DNA of 64,000 nt from Thermogemmatispora tikiterensis (GCF_003268475.1 NZ_MCIF01000002.1:698015-762014), one strand, 5' to 3'. Shown: positions 7,982-17,426, counted from the first letter of the stretch. A program made the numbers and translations. The notes: generated from the letters alone by a model not told the origin.

Positions 7982-9559
7982 CTAGCCAGTCATGGGGATT
8001 TCTCCCCAGTCGCGCAGCAGTGCCATAGCAGCGTTATGGCCGGGTGCCCCCATGACGCCCCCGCCCGGGTGGGTTCCTGAGCCGCAGAGGTAGAGACCAG
8101 CGATCGGGGTGCGATAGCGGGCACACTCAGGTGTTGGGCGTTGACCAAAGAGCTGGTCGGGAGTGATCTCGCCGTGGAAGATGTGTCCTTCGGTCATACC
8201 GTAGCGCTGCTCGATGTCCGCTGGACTCAGCACCTGGCGGTCGATAATGGCATCGGCAAAGTTAGGGGCGAATGTGCACATGGTGGCAATGACGCGTTCG
8301 AACATTTCTTCTTTGACTTCCTCGCTCCAGGGGCGATCTTTCAGGTGGTAAGGGGCGTATTGGCAGAACATCGAGATCAGGTGTTTGCCTGGCGGGGTGA
8401 GTGAAGGATCAGTGGCCGACTGCATGTAGGCCTCGATGTAAGGGTGGCGCGATAGCTCGCCGCGCAGGGCGTCTTCATAGGCTTGCTGGACCCAGTCGGG
8501 GGTGGGCGAAATCTCGCATGAGCCTGCATGCTGCAGGCCCGGTTCACTGCCTGGCAGACAGCTGAAGCTGGGCAGTTCCTTGAGAGCGAGGTTTATCTTG
8601 ATGACAGGACTTTCGGTCCTGAAGCGCTTAATACGTGCCCGGAAGGTGGGATCAAGGCCGGCATCGGCGCACAGTTGCAGGAAGGTCCGTTTGGGGTCGG
8701 CGTTCGAGAGGACTGCGCGGGCACGCACTTCTTCGCCAGTCTCCAGGCGCACGCCTTCAGCTCGTCCATTGTGGACCAGGATGCTGGTCACAGGGGCGCC
8801 TGTCCGAATCAGGGCACCGTGGGCGGTGGCTGAGGCTGCCAGGGCGAAGCTGATACGTCCCATGCCACCGCGAACGTAGCCCCAGAGGCCGCGTTGACCG
8901 TTCACTTCGCCGAACATGTGGTGCCACATCACGTAGACAGAGCCTGGCGTTTTGGGACCGATGAAGCTGCCGATGACACCCTGACCGGCAAAGGCAGCTC
9001 GTACCTGATCAGATTCGAAATACTCGGCGAGCAGATCGTAAAGGTTGCCGAACATGAGTCGGCTGTAGATTTCTTCGTCTTCGCCGCGAAAGCGTGCCGC
9101 CAGCTCGGCCAGTGTGGGCGGCTCCTCTAGAAGCAAGGGCGTGAGAATGTCTGAGGCGCGTTCAAAGAAATGCAGAAAGCGCGGGTAAGCAGCGGCGTCG
9201 CGCGGCGAGAAGCGTCGAATACCTGCAGCGGTTTGCTCACTGCTGGCGCGAATGAAGAGGTAGCTGCCGTCTGGAAAGGGCACAAACATCTGAGGATCTT
9301 TGATGTAGGCCTCGAAGCCGTAGCGCTCTAGTTCAAGGTCGCGGATGATTTCCGGTCGCAGCAGACTAACGACGTAGGCGCAAGGGGAGACGCTGAAGCC
9401 TGGAAAGGGTTCTTCAAGGGTGCAGGCTCCCCCTACACGGTCGCGCTGTTCAAGGACCAGGACGCGCTTGCCTGCACGCGCCAGGTAGCCAGCGGCAACG
9501 AGACCATTATGGCCAGCTCCGATGATGATCACGTCATAGTGATGGGAATGCTCGCTCAT
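7982..9559 (-). CDS. PYROXD2-like / phytoene-desaturase-family FAD oxidoreductase
   Basis: This 525-residue flavoprotein starts with a dinucleotide-binding motif (VIIIGAGHNGLVAAGYLARAG, residues 10-30) followed by VLEQRDRVGGACT. It ends with the second FAD-contact region GLYLCGSGTHPGGGVMGAPG. This organisation matches the NAD(P)/FAD-dependent oxidoreductases related to phytoene desaturase and human PYROXD2. Substrates in bacterial members are mostly unknown, and no carotenoid genes are nearby, so carotenoid desaturation is possible but unsupported. AAAGGAA lies eight bases before the ATG. The gene appears monocistronic, with a strong hairpin at its 3' end. Confidence 0.82.
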   Translation of the reverse strand: MSEHSHHYDVIIIGAGHNGLVAAGYLARAGKRVLVLEQRDRVGGACTLEEPFPGFSVSPCAYVVSLLRPEIIRDLELERYGFEAYIKDPQMFVPFPDGSYLFIRASSEQTAAGIRRFSPRDAAAYPRFLHFFERASDILTPLLLEEPPTLAELAARFRGEDEEIYSRLMFGNLYDLLAEYFESDQVRAAFAGQGVIGSFIGPKTPGSVYVMWHHMFGEVNGQRGLWGYVRGGMGRISFALAASATAHGALIRTGAPVTSILVHNGRAEGVRLETGEEVRARAVLSNADPKRTFLQLCADAGLDPTFRARIKRFRTESPVIKINLALKELPSFSCLPGSEPGLQHAGSCEISPTPDWVQQAYEDALRGELSRHPYIEAYMQSATDPSLTPPGKHLISMFCQYAPYHLKDRPWSEEVKEEMFERVIATMCTFAPNFADAIIDRQVLSPADIEQRYGMTEGHIFHGEITPDQLFGQRPTPECARYRTPIAGLYLCGSGTHPGGGVMGAPGHNAAMALLRDWGEIPMTG

Positions 9560-10167
9560 TGAGGGTTCCTTTCTGCGGGGCTCCTTGCTTCGCTCTGCTG
9601 AGTGCTTTGCTTGGGATGATAGCCGCTGGGCCTGCTCTGCGTCAAGTCGCTCTGCTCCTCCGCGTATAAATTTCTTATAGCCAAAAAGCTTTAGAAGGCT
9701 GCCAACCTGCCTGCAACCGGAGGGAACAGAGGGAGAGAGGCAACTCTGCCTGCTCCTGTACGGTCAGGTGGATCGCAGCAGCCAGAGGAACCCATACCGT
9801 AGCTTAGATACGGCTACGTGTGAGAGAGTGAGGGCTGTGCCAGCAGTAAGTGGCCGGTATGAGACATGAGAGGGAAGAGGGCTGGTAGAGGTGTCTACGT
9901 CTGGTGCGGCCTGCGGCCTGATGTCATGAGTATCTTATAGTCATAAACTACATTCTTGTAGCCACGTACCCTCCACGAACTACACAATAGAACTACACAC
10001 AGGAAATCTACCACAGCGACAGGCAAAAACAGACAGCCTCTTTCTCTCAATCCGTTACCTGCCACCGCTTGCACCGTCCCAACCCTTCGAGGGAAGGTTA
10101 TGCTAAACAGCAGAGAGCACATCGACGATCTTGCCACCCAGCACGTGGAGGGCACGCAGGTACAAGA
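9560..10167. other. Long intergenic region with local hairpins
   Basis: No coding region is supported. Several small hairpins are visible, such as AGGCA/TGCCT around 9740 and CCGTA/TACGG around 9800, and one stretch near 9765-9790 superficially resembles the SRP RNA tip. An AT-rich patch at 9925-9965 probably includes the promoter of the downstream GH3 gene, but no clean -35/-10 pair was found. A structured RNA is possible but not identified. Confidence 0.35.
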
Positions 10168-11424
10168 ATGAAGAAAAAGACCCTGAGTACCAACAGAAAC
10201 AGAAAAAGAATTCGACTTGCTTCTTATATCTCTATATGCGCATTATTACTACTGCTAGGAGCATGCGGTCAAAGCAGTGAAGGAGCGAGCCGCCAATCCC
10301 CGACCGCAGCAACGGCCAGCTCACGTCCCGCAGCCGCTCGACCTGACTGGCAAGGGCGCAACATGGAGAGCGACCGGCGCCTGGTGGCCCAGGCCCAGCG
10401 GCTTCTGGCCAGCATGACCCTTGACCAGAAGCTCGGCCAGCTCATTATCGTCGAATACCTGGGCCACGACTACCAGGCCAGCGGCCTGCAGGAAATGATC
10501 CGCGACCAATACGTTGGCGGCTTCATGTATCAGGAAAGCAACCACAACTTCGACGCACCTGACGACAGCATCGCTGCCGTAGCGGCCTTTTCACAGCAGG
10601 CCATGCAGGATGCCAGGATTCCGCTGCTGATTGCCACTGACCAGGAAGGAGGACTCGTCAACCGGCTCTACAAATTCCACGGCCCGCTGCCCTCGGCGGA
10701 AGAGATGGCCGCCACGGGGCAACCTTCCTATGCCTACCAGCAAGGCAGCCAGGCCGCTGAATGGATGAAACAGCTCGGGATCAACAGCGATCTGGCCCCG
10801 GTTGTCGACGTTCACACCGTGGACCCACCGGTCCTGGAGACGCGCATGTTCGGGAGCGACCCGCAAACAGTCGCCACCTACGCTGGCGCCTACCTGCAAG
10901 GACTACAACAGCACCAGGTTGCTGGCTGCCTCAAGCATTTCCCCGGACTGGGGGCAATCACCTCTGACCCACACAGCGGCCTACCAGTTGTCAACCGTGA
11001 CCTGGCCACCTTGAACCGGATCGACCTGGCCCCCTACCGCCTCATGATCCCCAAAGACCAGCCAGCAATGATCATGGCCACCGATGTCCTGATGCCAGCC
11101 ATCGACCCACAGCTGCCAGCAGAGCTATCCCCGAAAGCCATCGACGGCATACTCCGACAGCAGCTCGGCTACGACGGAGTTGTTATCACCGATGGCCTCT
11201 ACATGCGCGGCATCAGCGAACACTGGTCGCTGAGTGAAGCTGCCGTCATGGCCATCGAAGCTGGGGACGACCTCATCGAAGGACCCTACACACCGAGCCA
11301 GGTCACTGATGTCGTCAGCGCCCTCAAGGCCGCTATCCAGCAAGGCCAACTGACGGAAGCACGCATCGACCAGTCAGTCGAGCGCATCCTCCTACTCAAA
11401 CTACGCTACGGGATCATCCACTAG
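10168..11424 (+). CDS. GH3 family glycosidase, NagZ-like lipoprotein
   Basis: This 418-residue protein has a basic N-terminus, a hydrophobic stretch and the lipobox LLLLGAC, predicting export and lipid attachment of the cysteine (about residue 33). A low-complexity Ser/Ala linker precedes a GH3 catalytic domain. Signatures are TDQEGG, KHFPGLG, SDPHSGLPVV (an Asp-x-His pair like the acid/base dyad of NagZ enzymes) and VITDGLYMRG, whose Asp is the likely nucleophile. NagZ normally has FPGHG; this protein has Leu at that position. It probably releases beta-linked N-acetylglucosamine or a similar sugar outside the membrane. The ATG at 10168 is chosen over the upstream extension because it gives the signal peptide. 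The nearby sugar kinase and GH4 gene fit glycan salvage. Confidence 0.85.
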   Translation: MKKKTLSTNRNRKRIRLASYISICALLLLLGACGQSSEGASRQSPTAATASSRPAAARPDWQGRNMESDRRLVAQAQRLLASMTLDQKLGQLIIVEYLGHDYQASGLQEMIRDQYVGGFMYQESNHNFDAPDDSIAAVAAFSQQAMQDARIPLLIATDQEGGLVNRLYKFHGPLPSAEEMAATGQPSYAYQQGSQAAEWMKQLGINSDLAPVVDVHTVDPPVLETRMFGSDPQTVATYAGAYLQGLQQHQVAGCLKHFPGLGAITSDPHSGLPVVNRDLATLNRIDLAPYRLMIPKDQPAMIMATDVLMPAIDPQLPAELSPKAIDGILRQQLGYDGVVITDGLYMRGISEHWSLSEAAVMAIEAGDDLIEGPYTPSQVTDVVSALKAAIQQGQLTEARIDQSVERILLLKLRYGIIH

Positions 11425-11435
11425 GAAGAGGAAAG

Positions 11436-11473
11436 GGAGAGAGGACCTGGACCCCCCCTCCCTTCCTCTCTCC
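11436..11473. terminator. Hairpin between convergent genes
   Basis: GGAGAGAGGA (11436-11445) pairs with TCCTCTCTCC (11464-11473) across an 18-base C-rich loop. It sits just after the GH3 stop and before the end of the leftward dehydrogenase gene. No U-tract follows on either strand, so terminator function is inferred from position. Confidence 0.35.
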
Positions 11474-11503
11474 GCAATTCTCCCGCCTCCCACCCCCGCC
11501 CAC

Positions 11504-12397
11504 TTACACCAAGCCGGCAGCTTCATCCACAGCTCGCGCCAGGGTCGTCCAGTCCTCCTCCCCGCGTCCACGAGCAACCCCGCTAAGCAAGCGGTTATGA
11601 ACAAGACCGGCCAGCGGCATCGGTACCCGAGCCTCATCCGCGGCATCCAGGACGAGGCCCAAATCCTTAAGTGCCAGACGCTGCGAGAAACCGGGAGCAA
11701 AATGACGCTCGGCAATCATCCGCCCATAGTTTTGATAGACCGAGCAGGCAAAGATCGTCTGAGCCAGCATCTCCATCAAAGCCGAACGCTCAACTCCCTG
11801 CTTCTCAGCCAGAGCCAGAGCCTCAGCCAGAGCTTCCAAAGCAGAACCGACCAGGAAATTAGCCGCCAGCTTCACTACATTTGCCAGGGCCGGCTCATCT
11901 CCAAATGGAAAGACAGCCTGGCCCAGTAACTGCAGGAAGGGCAAGACCCGCGCCCTGGCCGCCGGTTCACCCGCCAGACAGATCCAAAGCTTACCAGCAG
12001 CGGCAGCATCAGGACGTCCCACCACGGGAGCCGCAACATAGGCACAGCCTCGCTCTGCATGCAGGCGCTGCATACGGCGTGCAATAGCAGGCGAGACAGT
12101 ACTGAACGAGACATGAACCCCGCCGGGAGCCAGACCGGCAAGCAGACCATCACCACCTAACGTCACCGCCTCCAGCGCCGCATCATCCGCCAGCATCGAA
12201 AAGACGACCCCTCCCGGTTCAGCCAGATCACGAGGGCGCTCAACGCGCTCTGCCCCCTCAGCCACCAGCTCCTCAGCCCGCGCAGGCGTACGATTATAGA
12301 CTCGCAAACGGTAGCCAGCACGGAGCAGATTACGAGCCATAGGCAGACCCATCCGTCCCAGACCAGCGAAGCCAAGCACGTTCAGACTCTCAGTCAC
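11504..12397 (-). CDS. NAD(P)-dependent beta-hydroxyacid dehydrogenase
   Basis: This 297-residue enzyme resembles the 3-hydroxyisobutyrate / 6-phosphogluconate dehydrogenase family. It has a Rossmann motif LGFAGLGRMGLPMARNLL, an R in VYNRTPARAEEL that favours NADP, and the conserved lysine region VVKLAANFLVGSALEALAEAL. The usual substrate motif DAPVSGG is replaced by VAAPVVGRPDAAAAGKL, as in glyoxylate/succinic semialdehyde reductases and imine-reductase-like members, so the substrate is uncertain. The GTG at 12397 has GGAAGG nine bases upstream; the TTG at 12406 lies too close to that site. It is oriented against the flanking GH3 and Sir2 genes. Confidence 0.83.
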   Translation of the reverse strand: MTESLNVLGFAGLGRMGLPMARNLLRAGYRLRVYNRTPARAEELVAEGAERVERPRDLAEPGGVVFSMLADDAALEAVTLGGDGLLAGLAPGGVHVSFSTVSPAIARRMQRLHAERGCAYVAAPVVGRPDAAAAGKLWICLAGEPAARARVLPFLQLLGQAVFPFGDEPALANVVKLAANFLVGSALEALAEALALAEKQGVERSALMEMLAQTIFACSVYQNYGRMIAERHFAPGFSQRLALKDLGLVLDAADEARVPMPLAGLVHNRLLSGVARGRGEEDWTTLARAVDEAAGLV

Positions 12398-12675
12398 CGT
12401 GTGCAAACCTTCCTTTCCTTCGCATTCCTTAACCAGCGCTCGGAACCAGAGCGGTAGCGAACCAAGACGCCACCGCCACCATAAAGCATCTTACCATTAC
12501 CAGAAGAGAGGGAAGACAGAACGAGAGGCAGAAAGATCAGCAAAGCCCGCTACCCTCCACCCTCCACCCTTGCAACCAAGCGAAGCACGCCATACATTAT
12601 TGATATGGCGGGAACTGAGCAAGGGACGAGAAGGAGCCAGAACCAGAAACGGAAGACACAGACAAAGAGAGAGAC

Positions 12676-13494
12676 ATGGAACAAAGCATTCCTCACGAAC
12701 TCCGCCAGGCCCTGCGGCAGGCCAGACGGATCGCTGTCCTGACAGGGGCAGGGATCTCAGCCGAGAGCGGCATCCCGACCTTCCGCGACGCCACCAGCGG
12801 CCTCTGGACGCGCTTTAACCCAGAGGAGCTAGCGACGCGCGAAGCCTTCGAACGCAACCCACGCCGCGTCTGGGAATGGTACACCGAGCGACGCCAGCAG
12901 GCCGCTGCCGCCCAACCCAACGCCGGCCACCGCGCCCTGGCAGCAATGGAGCGCTACGTAGAAGAAGTCACCATCATCACCCAAAACGTCGACGGGCTGC
13001 ACCAACGCGCCGGCAGCAGCCGCGTCCTCGAACTGCACGGGAACCTCTTCCGCACCAAATGCTTTGCCCAGGACCACCCCACGGACCCAGACCTCGCCAG
13101 CGAAGAGGAGATCCCCCCACGCTGCCCTCGCTGTGGCAGCTACCTGCGGCCCGACGTCGTCTGGTTCGGCGAACTGCTGCCCGAACGCACATATTACCAG
13201 GCACTGCAAGCCGTCCTCAGCTGTGACGTCCTGCTCGTCGTCGGCACCTCGGGCATCGTCGAGCCAGCAGCCTCACTCCCCCACACCGCCCTACGAGCAG
13301 GAGCAACGGTCGCTGTCATCAACCCTGAAGCGACGCCACTCCTACAACAAGAAGAGAGCAGCTACGGCCTCAAGCCAAGCCGACTCTACGACCTACGCGG
13401 CAAGGCAGGCGAGATACTCCCCACACTCGTTAGCGCTGTCTGGCAGAGCGCCACCGACACCGAGCCGCTGACCCACCACGGAGAAACCGGCTAG
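12676..13494 (+). CDS. Sir2-family NAD-dependent protein deacylase
   Basis: This 272-residue sirtuin contains GAGISAESGIPTFR, TQNVDGLH, the catalytic histidine in ELHG, and VVWFGELLP. After PTFRDATSGLW it has WEWYTERR, the Tyr-x-x-Arg pair that in class III sirtuins (SIRT5, CobB) recognises succinyl and malonyl lysines, so deacylation beyond acetyl is likely. The zinc site looks incomplete. The second half CPRC is normal, but the first half reads KCFAQD, with one cysteine where CxxC is usual. An aspartate or histidine from FAQDHP may substitute, or zinc may be absent. The reaction uses NAD and yields nicotinamide and O-acyl-ADP-ribose. Confidence 0.88.
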   Translation: MEQSIPHELRQALRQARRIAVLTGAGISAESGIPTFRDATSGLWTRFNPEELATREAFERNPRRVWEWYTERRQQAAAAQPNAGHRALAAMERYVEEVTIITQNVDGLHQRAGSSRVLELHGNLFRTKCFAQDHPTDPDLASEEEIPPRCPRCGSYLRPDVVWFGELLPERTYYQALQAVLSCDVLLVVGTSGIVEPAASLPHTALRAGATVAVINPEATPLLQQEESSYGLKPSRLYDLRGKAGEILPTLVSAVWQSATDTEPLTHHGETG

Positions 13495-13648
13495 ACCAGG
13501 ACAAGGGCCAACCCCCCGCCCTCGAGGCAGCGGGCCAGGCCAGGCAAGAGCAACTGGCCCGAGACAAGAGGATCTGGACAAGAGAGTGTATACTGGAATC
13601 ATCTAGTTGTCTAGATCAGTCCAACCCTGGGGAGGAGCGAAACGAACC

Positions 13649-14971
13649 GTGGCCCGCATCAAACTTGCCTACATCGGAGGCGGCAGCACCCGCGCCGCTG
13701 GCACCATGGCCTCTTTCATTGCCCAAGGAGAGCACTTCAACGGCTCCGAAGTCGTCCTGATCGATCTGAACGAAGAGCACCTGAAGATCGTCCAGACCAT
13801 CGCCCGCAAACTGGCCCGCGCCCGCGGCCTGGACCTTACCATCACCATCACCACCGACCGGCGAGCCGGACTACGCGACTGCGACGCCGTACTGACCAGC
13901 TACCGACCAGGAGGCTTCGAAGCCCGACACCTTGACGAGAGCATCCCCCTCAAACACGGCATCATCGGCCAGGAGACGCAGGGACCAGGGGGCTTCTTCA
14001 TGGCACTGCGCAGCATCGCCGTCATGCAGGAGATCATCGCCGACATGGAAGCGGTCTGCCCACAGGCCCGCCTCTTCAACTACACCAACCCGATCAACAT
14101 CATCTCAGAGGCCGTCACCCACCACAGCCCTATTCCCACCATCTCCTTCTGCGAAGGCCCCATCATGGACGCCGCCCGCTTCGCACGCTATGCCGGCCTC
14201 GACCCCAACCGGCTCAGCGTGCGCTTCCGTGGGCTCAACCACGGCTCCTGGGGACTCAACCCACGCTACGACGGACAGGACTTCCTCCCACTGCTAGAGG
14301 AGACCTACGAGCGCCTGCGCCGCAAGCACCCTGAAGGCGAAGCCAGCCCCGACCCCGAGCTGCGCTACACGCTGCGGCAACTACGCCTGGCTGTCAGCAT
14401 GCAGGCCCTCCCCAACCACTACCTGCAATATTACTACTACAAAGATGAACTGCTGGCCGAGCTTCAGGCCAAGCCAACCACCCGTGCCCAGGACATCATG
14501 GCCAGTCTCCCCGACTACTGGGTCCACTACCGCGAACAAGCCGAGCGCGAGAGACCAGCCCTCGACCCCACACGCTCACGCGGTGGCCTCCACGAGCTAG
14601 AGCTGGCCATTGACGTCATGGACGCCATTTACAACGATCGCGGCGAACTCTGGTACGTCAACGTCCCCAACCGGGGTGCCCTCCCTGGTCTGCCCGATGA
14701 CCGCGTGGTCGAAATCGTCGGCTACGTCGACCGCCAGGGCGTCACCCCACTCGTCCACGAGCCATTACCCGCCCACCTGCGGGGCCTCATCGGCCAGCTC
14801 GCCGAATACCAGGCCCTGACCGCAGAAGCAGCCTGGCGTGGCAACCGGCGCGACGCCATCCGCGCCCTGGCCAGCCACCCCCTGGTCCTCTCACTGAGCA
14901 AGGCGGAAGCACTCTACGACGAGATGGCCGCCGCCCACCGCGCCTACCTGCCAGAGAGGCTCTTGCACTAA
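13649..14971 (+). CDS. Glycoside hydrolase family 4 enzyme
   Basis: This 440-residue protein is a GH4 NAD- and metal-dependent glycosidase, which works by oxidation-elimination at C3. Motifs are KLAYIGGGSTR (NAD binding), IPLKHGIIGQETQGPGG, NYTNPIN, the metal cysteine in ISFCEGP and the metal histidine in RGLNHGSWG. The layout is nearest to 6-phospho-beta-glucosidases, but sugar and anomer specificity cannot be read reliably. Translation probably begins at the GTG at 13649, which gives the NAD motif near the N-terminus and has GGAGGAG 11 bases upstream; the TTG at 13607 adds 14 unlikely residues. The kinase gene follows 78 bases downstream in the same direction, suggesting a two-gene sugar operon. 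Confidence 0.87.
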   Translation: MARIKLAYIGGGSTRAAGTMASFIAQGEHFNGSEVVLIDLNEEHLKIVQTIARKLARARGLDLTITITTDRRAGLRDCDAVLTSYRPGGFEARHLDESIPLKHGIIGQETQGPGGFFMALRSIAVMQEIIADMEAVCPQARLFNYTNPINIISEAVTHHSPIPTISFCEGPIMDAARFARYAGLDPNRLSVRFRGLNHGSWGLNPRYDGQDFLPLLEETYERLRRKHPEGEASPDPELRYTLRQLRLAVSMQALPNHYLQYYYYKDELLAELQAKPTTRAQDIMASLPDYWVHYREQAERERPALDPTRSRGGLHELELAIDVMDAIYNDRGELWYVNVPNRGALPGLPDDRVVEIVGYVDRQGVTPLVHEPLPAHLRGLIGQLAEYQALTAEAAWRGNRRDAIRALASHPLVLSLSKAEALYDEMAAAHRAYLPERLLH

Positions 14972-15049
14972 GCTGGCAACGACAACCTGGACAAAGCCAG
15001 AACAAGACACAAGAACAAGACAAGAGAGCAAGAGAGGAAGAGAAAAACG

Positions 15050-16078
15050 ATGAGAAGCTGCGTCCTGGCAGTTGACGGGGGCAACACCAAAACCCTGGCC
15101 CTGGTGGCCACCCTCGACGGACAGATCCGCGGCTACGGACGTGCTGGCTGCGGCGACATCTACCACATCCCCCCGGGAGAACAGGCCAGCATCCACGAGC
15201 CCGCCGCCCTGGATGAAATCGAGCGAGCTGTCAAAACCGCCCTCAAGCAGGCCAGCTGCCATCCGGCAGACCTGGAGGCAGCGGTCTTCAACATGGCCGG
15301 GGCCGACTGGCCAGAGGACCTCGCACTGCTAGAAACAGCCATGCAGGCCAGAGGCTACGGACAACGGCTGCTGGTACAGAACGATGCCCTTGGAGTGCTC
15401 CACCCTGCCTGTATAGGGAGCGCGACCAACAGCGGCGTCTCCGTCATCTGCGGCACCGGCGCCGCCACCGGAGCCCGAGGGCCGGACGGACGTACCTGGC
15501 ACTCCAGCCACTGGCAGGACAGCGTCCAGGGAGCCAGCCACCTCGGCCAGCAAGCCCTGACCGCCGTCTTCCATGCCGAACTTGGCATCAGCCCACCCAC
15601 CACGCTGCGCGAGCGGGTCCTCGCTTACTTCGGCACCAGTAGCGTCGAGGACGTACTCCATCGGCTGACCGCCCGCCTCTCACAGGAGACCCGCCCGCTG
15701 AGCGGACTGGCGGCTGCCCTCCTTGACGAAGCCGAGGCCGGCGATAGCGTCGCCCGCCACCTGGTCCGCAAGCACGGCAGCGCCCTGGGCGACTTCGCCA
15801 ACGTTGCAGCGCGGCGCGTCGGCCTCGAAGGCCAGCCCTTCCCTCTCGTCCTGGCTGGAGGCGTCCTGCGCCATCCCTCGCCCCTGCTGGCTGAGGCCAT
15901 CATTACCCGCGTGCACAGCCGCTCACCACAGGCACAGCCGACCCGCCCCCGCTTCGAACCAGTTATCGGCGTCCTCTTCAGCGCCCTGGAACTGGCAGGC
16001 CAGCGCATCGACGAGCAGCTGATCTCTCGCCTGCTGCCAACGCTGCCACCAGCCAGCTTCTTCGACACCCTTGGCTGA
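15050..16078 (+). CDS. BadF/BcrA-type sugar kinase (N-acetylglucosamine kinase-like)
   Basis: This 342-residue ASKHA-fold ATPase begins with the phosphate-1 loop LAVDGGNTKTLALV. It has the second phosphate motif VSVICGTGAATGARGPDG and the adenosine motif FPLVLAGGVLRHPSPLL. This family includes eukaryotic N-acetylglucosamine kinase and many bacterial amino-sugar kinases, as well as benzoyl-CoA reductase activators. The activators have cysteines for an iron-sulfur cluster that are not evident here, so a sugar kinase is favoured. GAGGAAG precedes the ATG. Together with the upstream GH4 enzyme and the GH3 lipoprotein it could phosphorylate sugars released from glycans. Confidence 0.82.
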   Translation: MRSCVLAVDGGNTKTLALVATLDGQIRGYGRAGCGDIYHIPPGEQASIHEPAALDEIERAVKTALKQASCHPADLEAAVFNMAGADWPEDLALLETAMQARGYGQRLLVQNDALGVLHPACIGSATNSGVSVICGTGAATGARGPDGRTWHSSHWQDSVQGASHLGQQALTAVFHAELGISPPTTLRERVLAYFGTSSVEDVLHRLTARLSQETRPLSGLAAALLDEAEAGDSVARHLVRKHGSALGDFANVAARRVGLEGQPFPLVLAGGVLRHPSPLLAEAIITRVHSRSPQAQPTRPRFEPVIGVLFSALELAGQRIDEQLISRLLPTLPPASFFDTLG

Positions 16079-16121
16079 CCTGCACGACCTGCCCACCAGC
16101 ACCAAAGCTGACAAAATGAGC

Positions 16122-16436
16122 CTACTTAATCCTGTCCAGGGCCACCACCGTGACCAAGAAGACAGTAAAGGAACCAGCACCAAAGCTGAGCCAAGGCATG
16201 CTACCACCCACAATGACCAGACAGATCACCGCCAGAACGAGGATCGTCACCATTGCCATCAAAACGATCAAGAAGCGGAAAAGATTGACATGCTCTGCGC
16301 GAGACGGATAGACCTTCGAAGGCTCTCCGACCAGACGCGACTCAGGCCCACCAGCAGAACCAGCAGGCTGCGGCTCCCCTGCATAGGGTCCGTAGGGGAT
16401 ATCACGGAAGGCCTCGCCCTCCTGCTGAGACATCAT
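16122..16436 (-). CDS. Small two-helix membrane protein, unknown function
   Basis: This 104-residue product has a polar, Pro/Gly-rich N-terminal half (to about residue 48) and two hydrophobic helices (about 53-75 and 80-100), ending DRIK. No family was recognised. GGAGG lies 10 bases before the first of two adjacent ATG codons, and the coding pattern resembles real membrane proteins, so it is probably genuine. It lies downstream of the leftward amidohydrolase gene and may share its transcript. Confidence 0.55.
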   Translation of the reverse strand: MMSQQEGEAFRDIPYGPYAGEPQPAGSAGGPESRLVGEPSKVYPSRAEHVNLFRFLIVLMAMVTILVLAVICLVIVGGSMPWLSFGAGSFTVFLVTVVALDRIK

Positions 16437-16550
16437 CCCAAGGGTACCTCCCTTTCTGGCACCAAAGAGAAAACAACACTGAGAGATATACGGGCGAGAG
16501 GCCCAGGAAGTTACACGAGCAGAGCCTCCTCTGGAGAGGAGTGACAGCGG

Positions 16551-17426
16551 TCAGCCAAAGTGCATATGCGCCACCGCCGTATGAGCGAGCAGCTTCTGAG
16601 CATTGCGCCACAAAATCTTCTCGCGCACCTCGGGAGTGAAAGAGTCGAGCGCCTCGAAATCGCGCAGCCAGCGCTGCGGTGTAATAAAAGGATAGTCGGA
16701 ACCGAAGAGGATACGGTCTTGCAGGCGGGTGGCTGCCTCGCGCAGCAACGACTGAGGGATATACTTGGGAGACCAGCCAGACAGATCGTTGTAGACGTTG
16801 GCCTTATGCTGCAGAATAGCAATCATCTCATCATGCCAGGGCCAGGAAGGATGGGCCCCGATAATCGTCAAGCCGGGGAAATCGGCGGCCAGCGCATCCA
16901 AATAAATTGGGCGCGTATAATCAAGCTTAATCCCCATACCCCCCGGCACCCCGGCGCCCAGACCATTCGTCCCGGTATGGAAGAGAGCGGGCACCCCCAG
17001 CTCCTGAATCTTCTCCATCAGCGGATAGAAGGCCCGATCATTGGGATAGAACGCCTGCACACCAGGATGGAACTTCACCCCAGCCAGGCCCAAGTCCCTA
17101 ATGGCCCGCTCGACCTCCTTCACTGCCGCCCTCCCCTTATGGGGATCAACGCTAGCGAAGCCGATGAACTGCTGCGGATAGCGCCGCACGATCGCCGCCA
17201 CATAATCGTTGCCCAGGGGAGGCAGACCGGTCGCCGTCTCAGCATCCCAGGCCAGCAGCACCCCAATCATATCCACCGCCACATAGTCAGCGGCCAGCTG
17301 CTCAATATCCTTGAGCTTCACCTCCGTACGAAAAAAGCGCTCCGCGGCCTTCGCATAAGGACCGAGAGTAACCTGGATAAACTCCGTAGTCGGCAGATGA
17401 ACATGAAAATCAATGGCCCGTGGCAC
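16551..17426 (-). CDS. Amidohydrolase-2 family metal-dependent hydrolase/decarboxylase
   Basis: At 291 residues this is a TIM-barrel amidohydrolase of the ACMSD/gamma-resorcylate decarboxylase group. It has the N-terminal metal motif IDFHVH, GVKFHPG in mid-sequence, the metal histidine in IIGAHPSWPWHDE and the catalytic aspartate region ILFGSDYPFITPQRWL. Members hydrolyse or decarboxylate cyclic and aromatic acids; the substrate here is unknown. A strong GAGGAGG lies eight bases before the GTG at 17426; the GTG three codons earlier overlaps that site. Confidence 0.83.
   Translation of the reverse strand: MPRAIDFHVHLPTTEFIQVTLGPYAKAAERFFRTEVKLKDIEQLAADYVAVDMIGVLLAWDAETATGLPPLGNDYVAAIVRRYPQQFIGFASVDPHKGRAAVKEVERAIRDLGLAGVKFHPGVQAFYPNDRAFYPLMEKIQELGVPALFHTGTNGLGAGVPGGMGIKLDYTRPIYLDALAADFPGLTIIGAHPSWPWHDEMIAILQHKANVYNDLSGWSPKYIPQSLLREAATRLQDRILFGSDYPFITPQRWLRDFEALDSFTPEVREKILWRNAQKLLAHTAVAHMHFG

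Noticed and set aside
9765..9795. Segment resembling the conserved tip of SRP RNA (GGTCAGG ... GCAGCAGCC)
   Set aside because: The apical tetraloop and its closing pairs do not form, the bases between the two strands do not match known SRP RNAs, and no Alu-domain signatures flank it.
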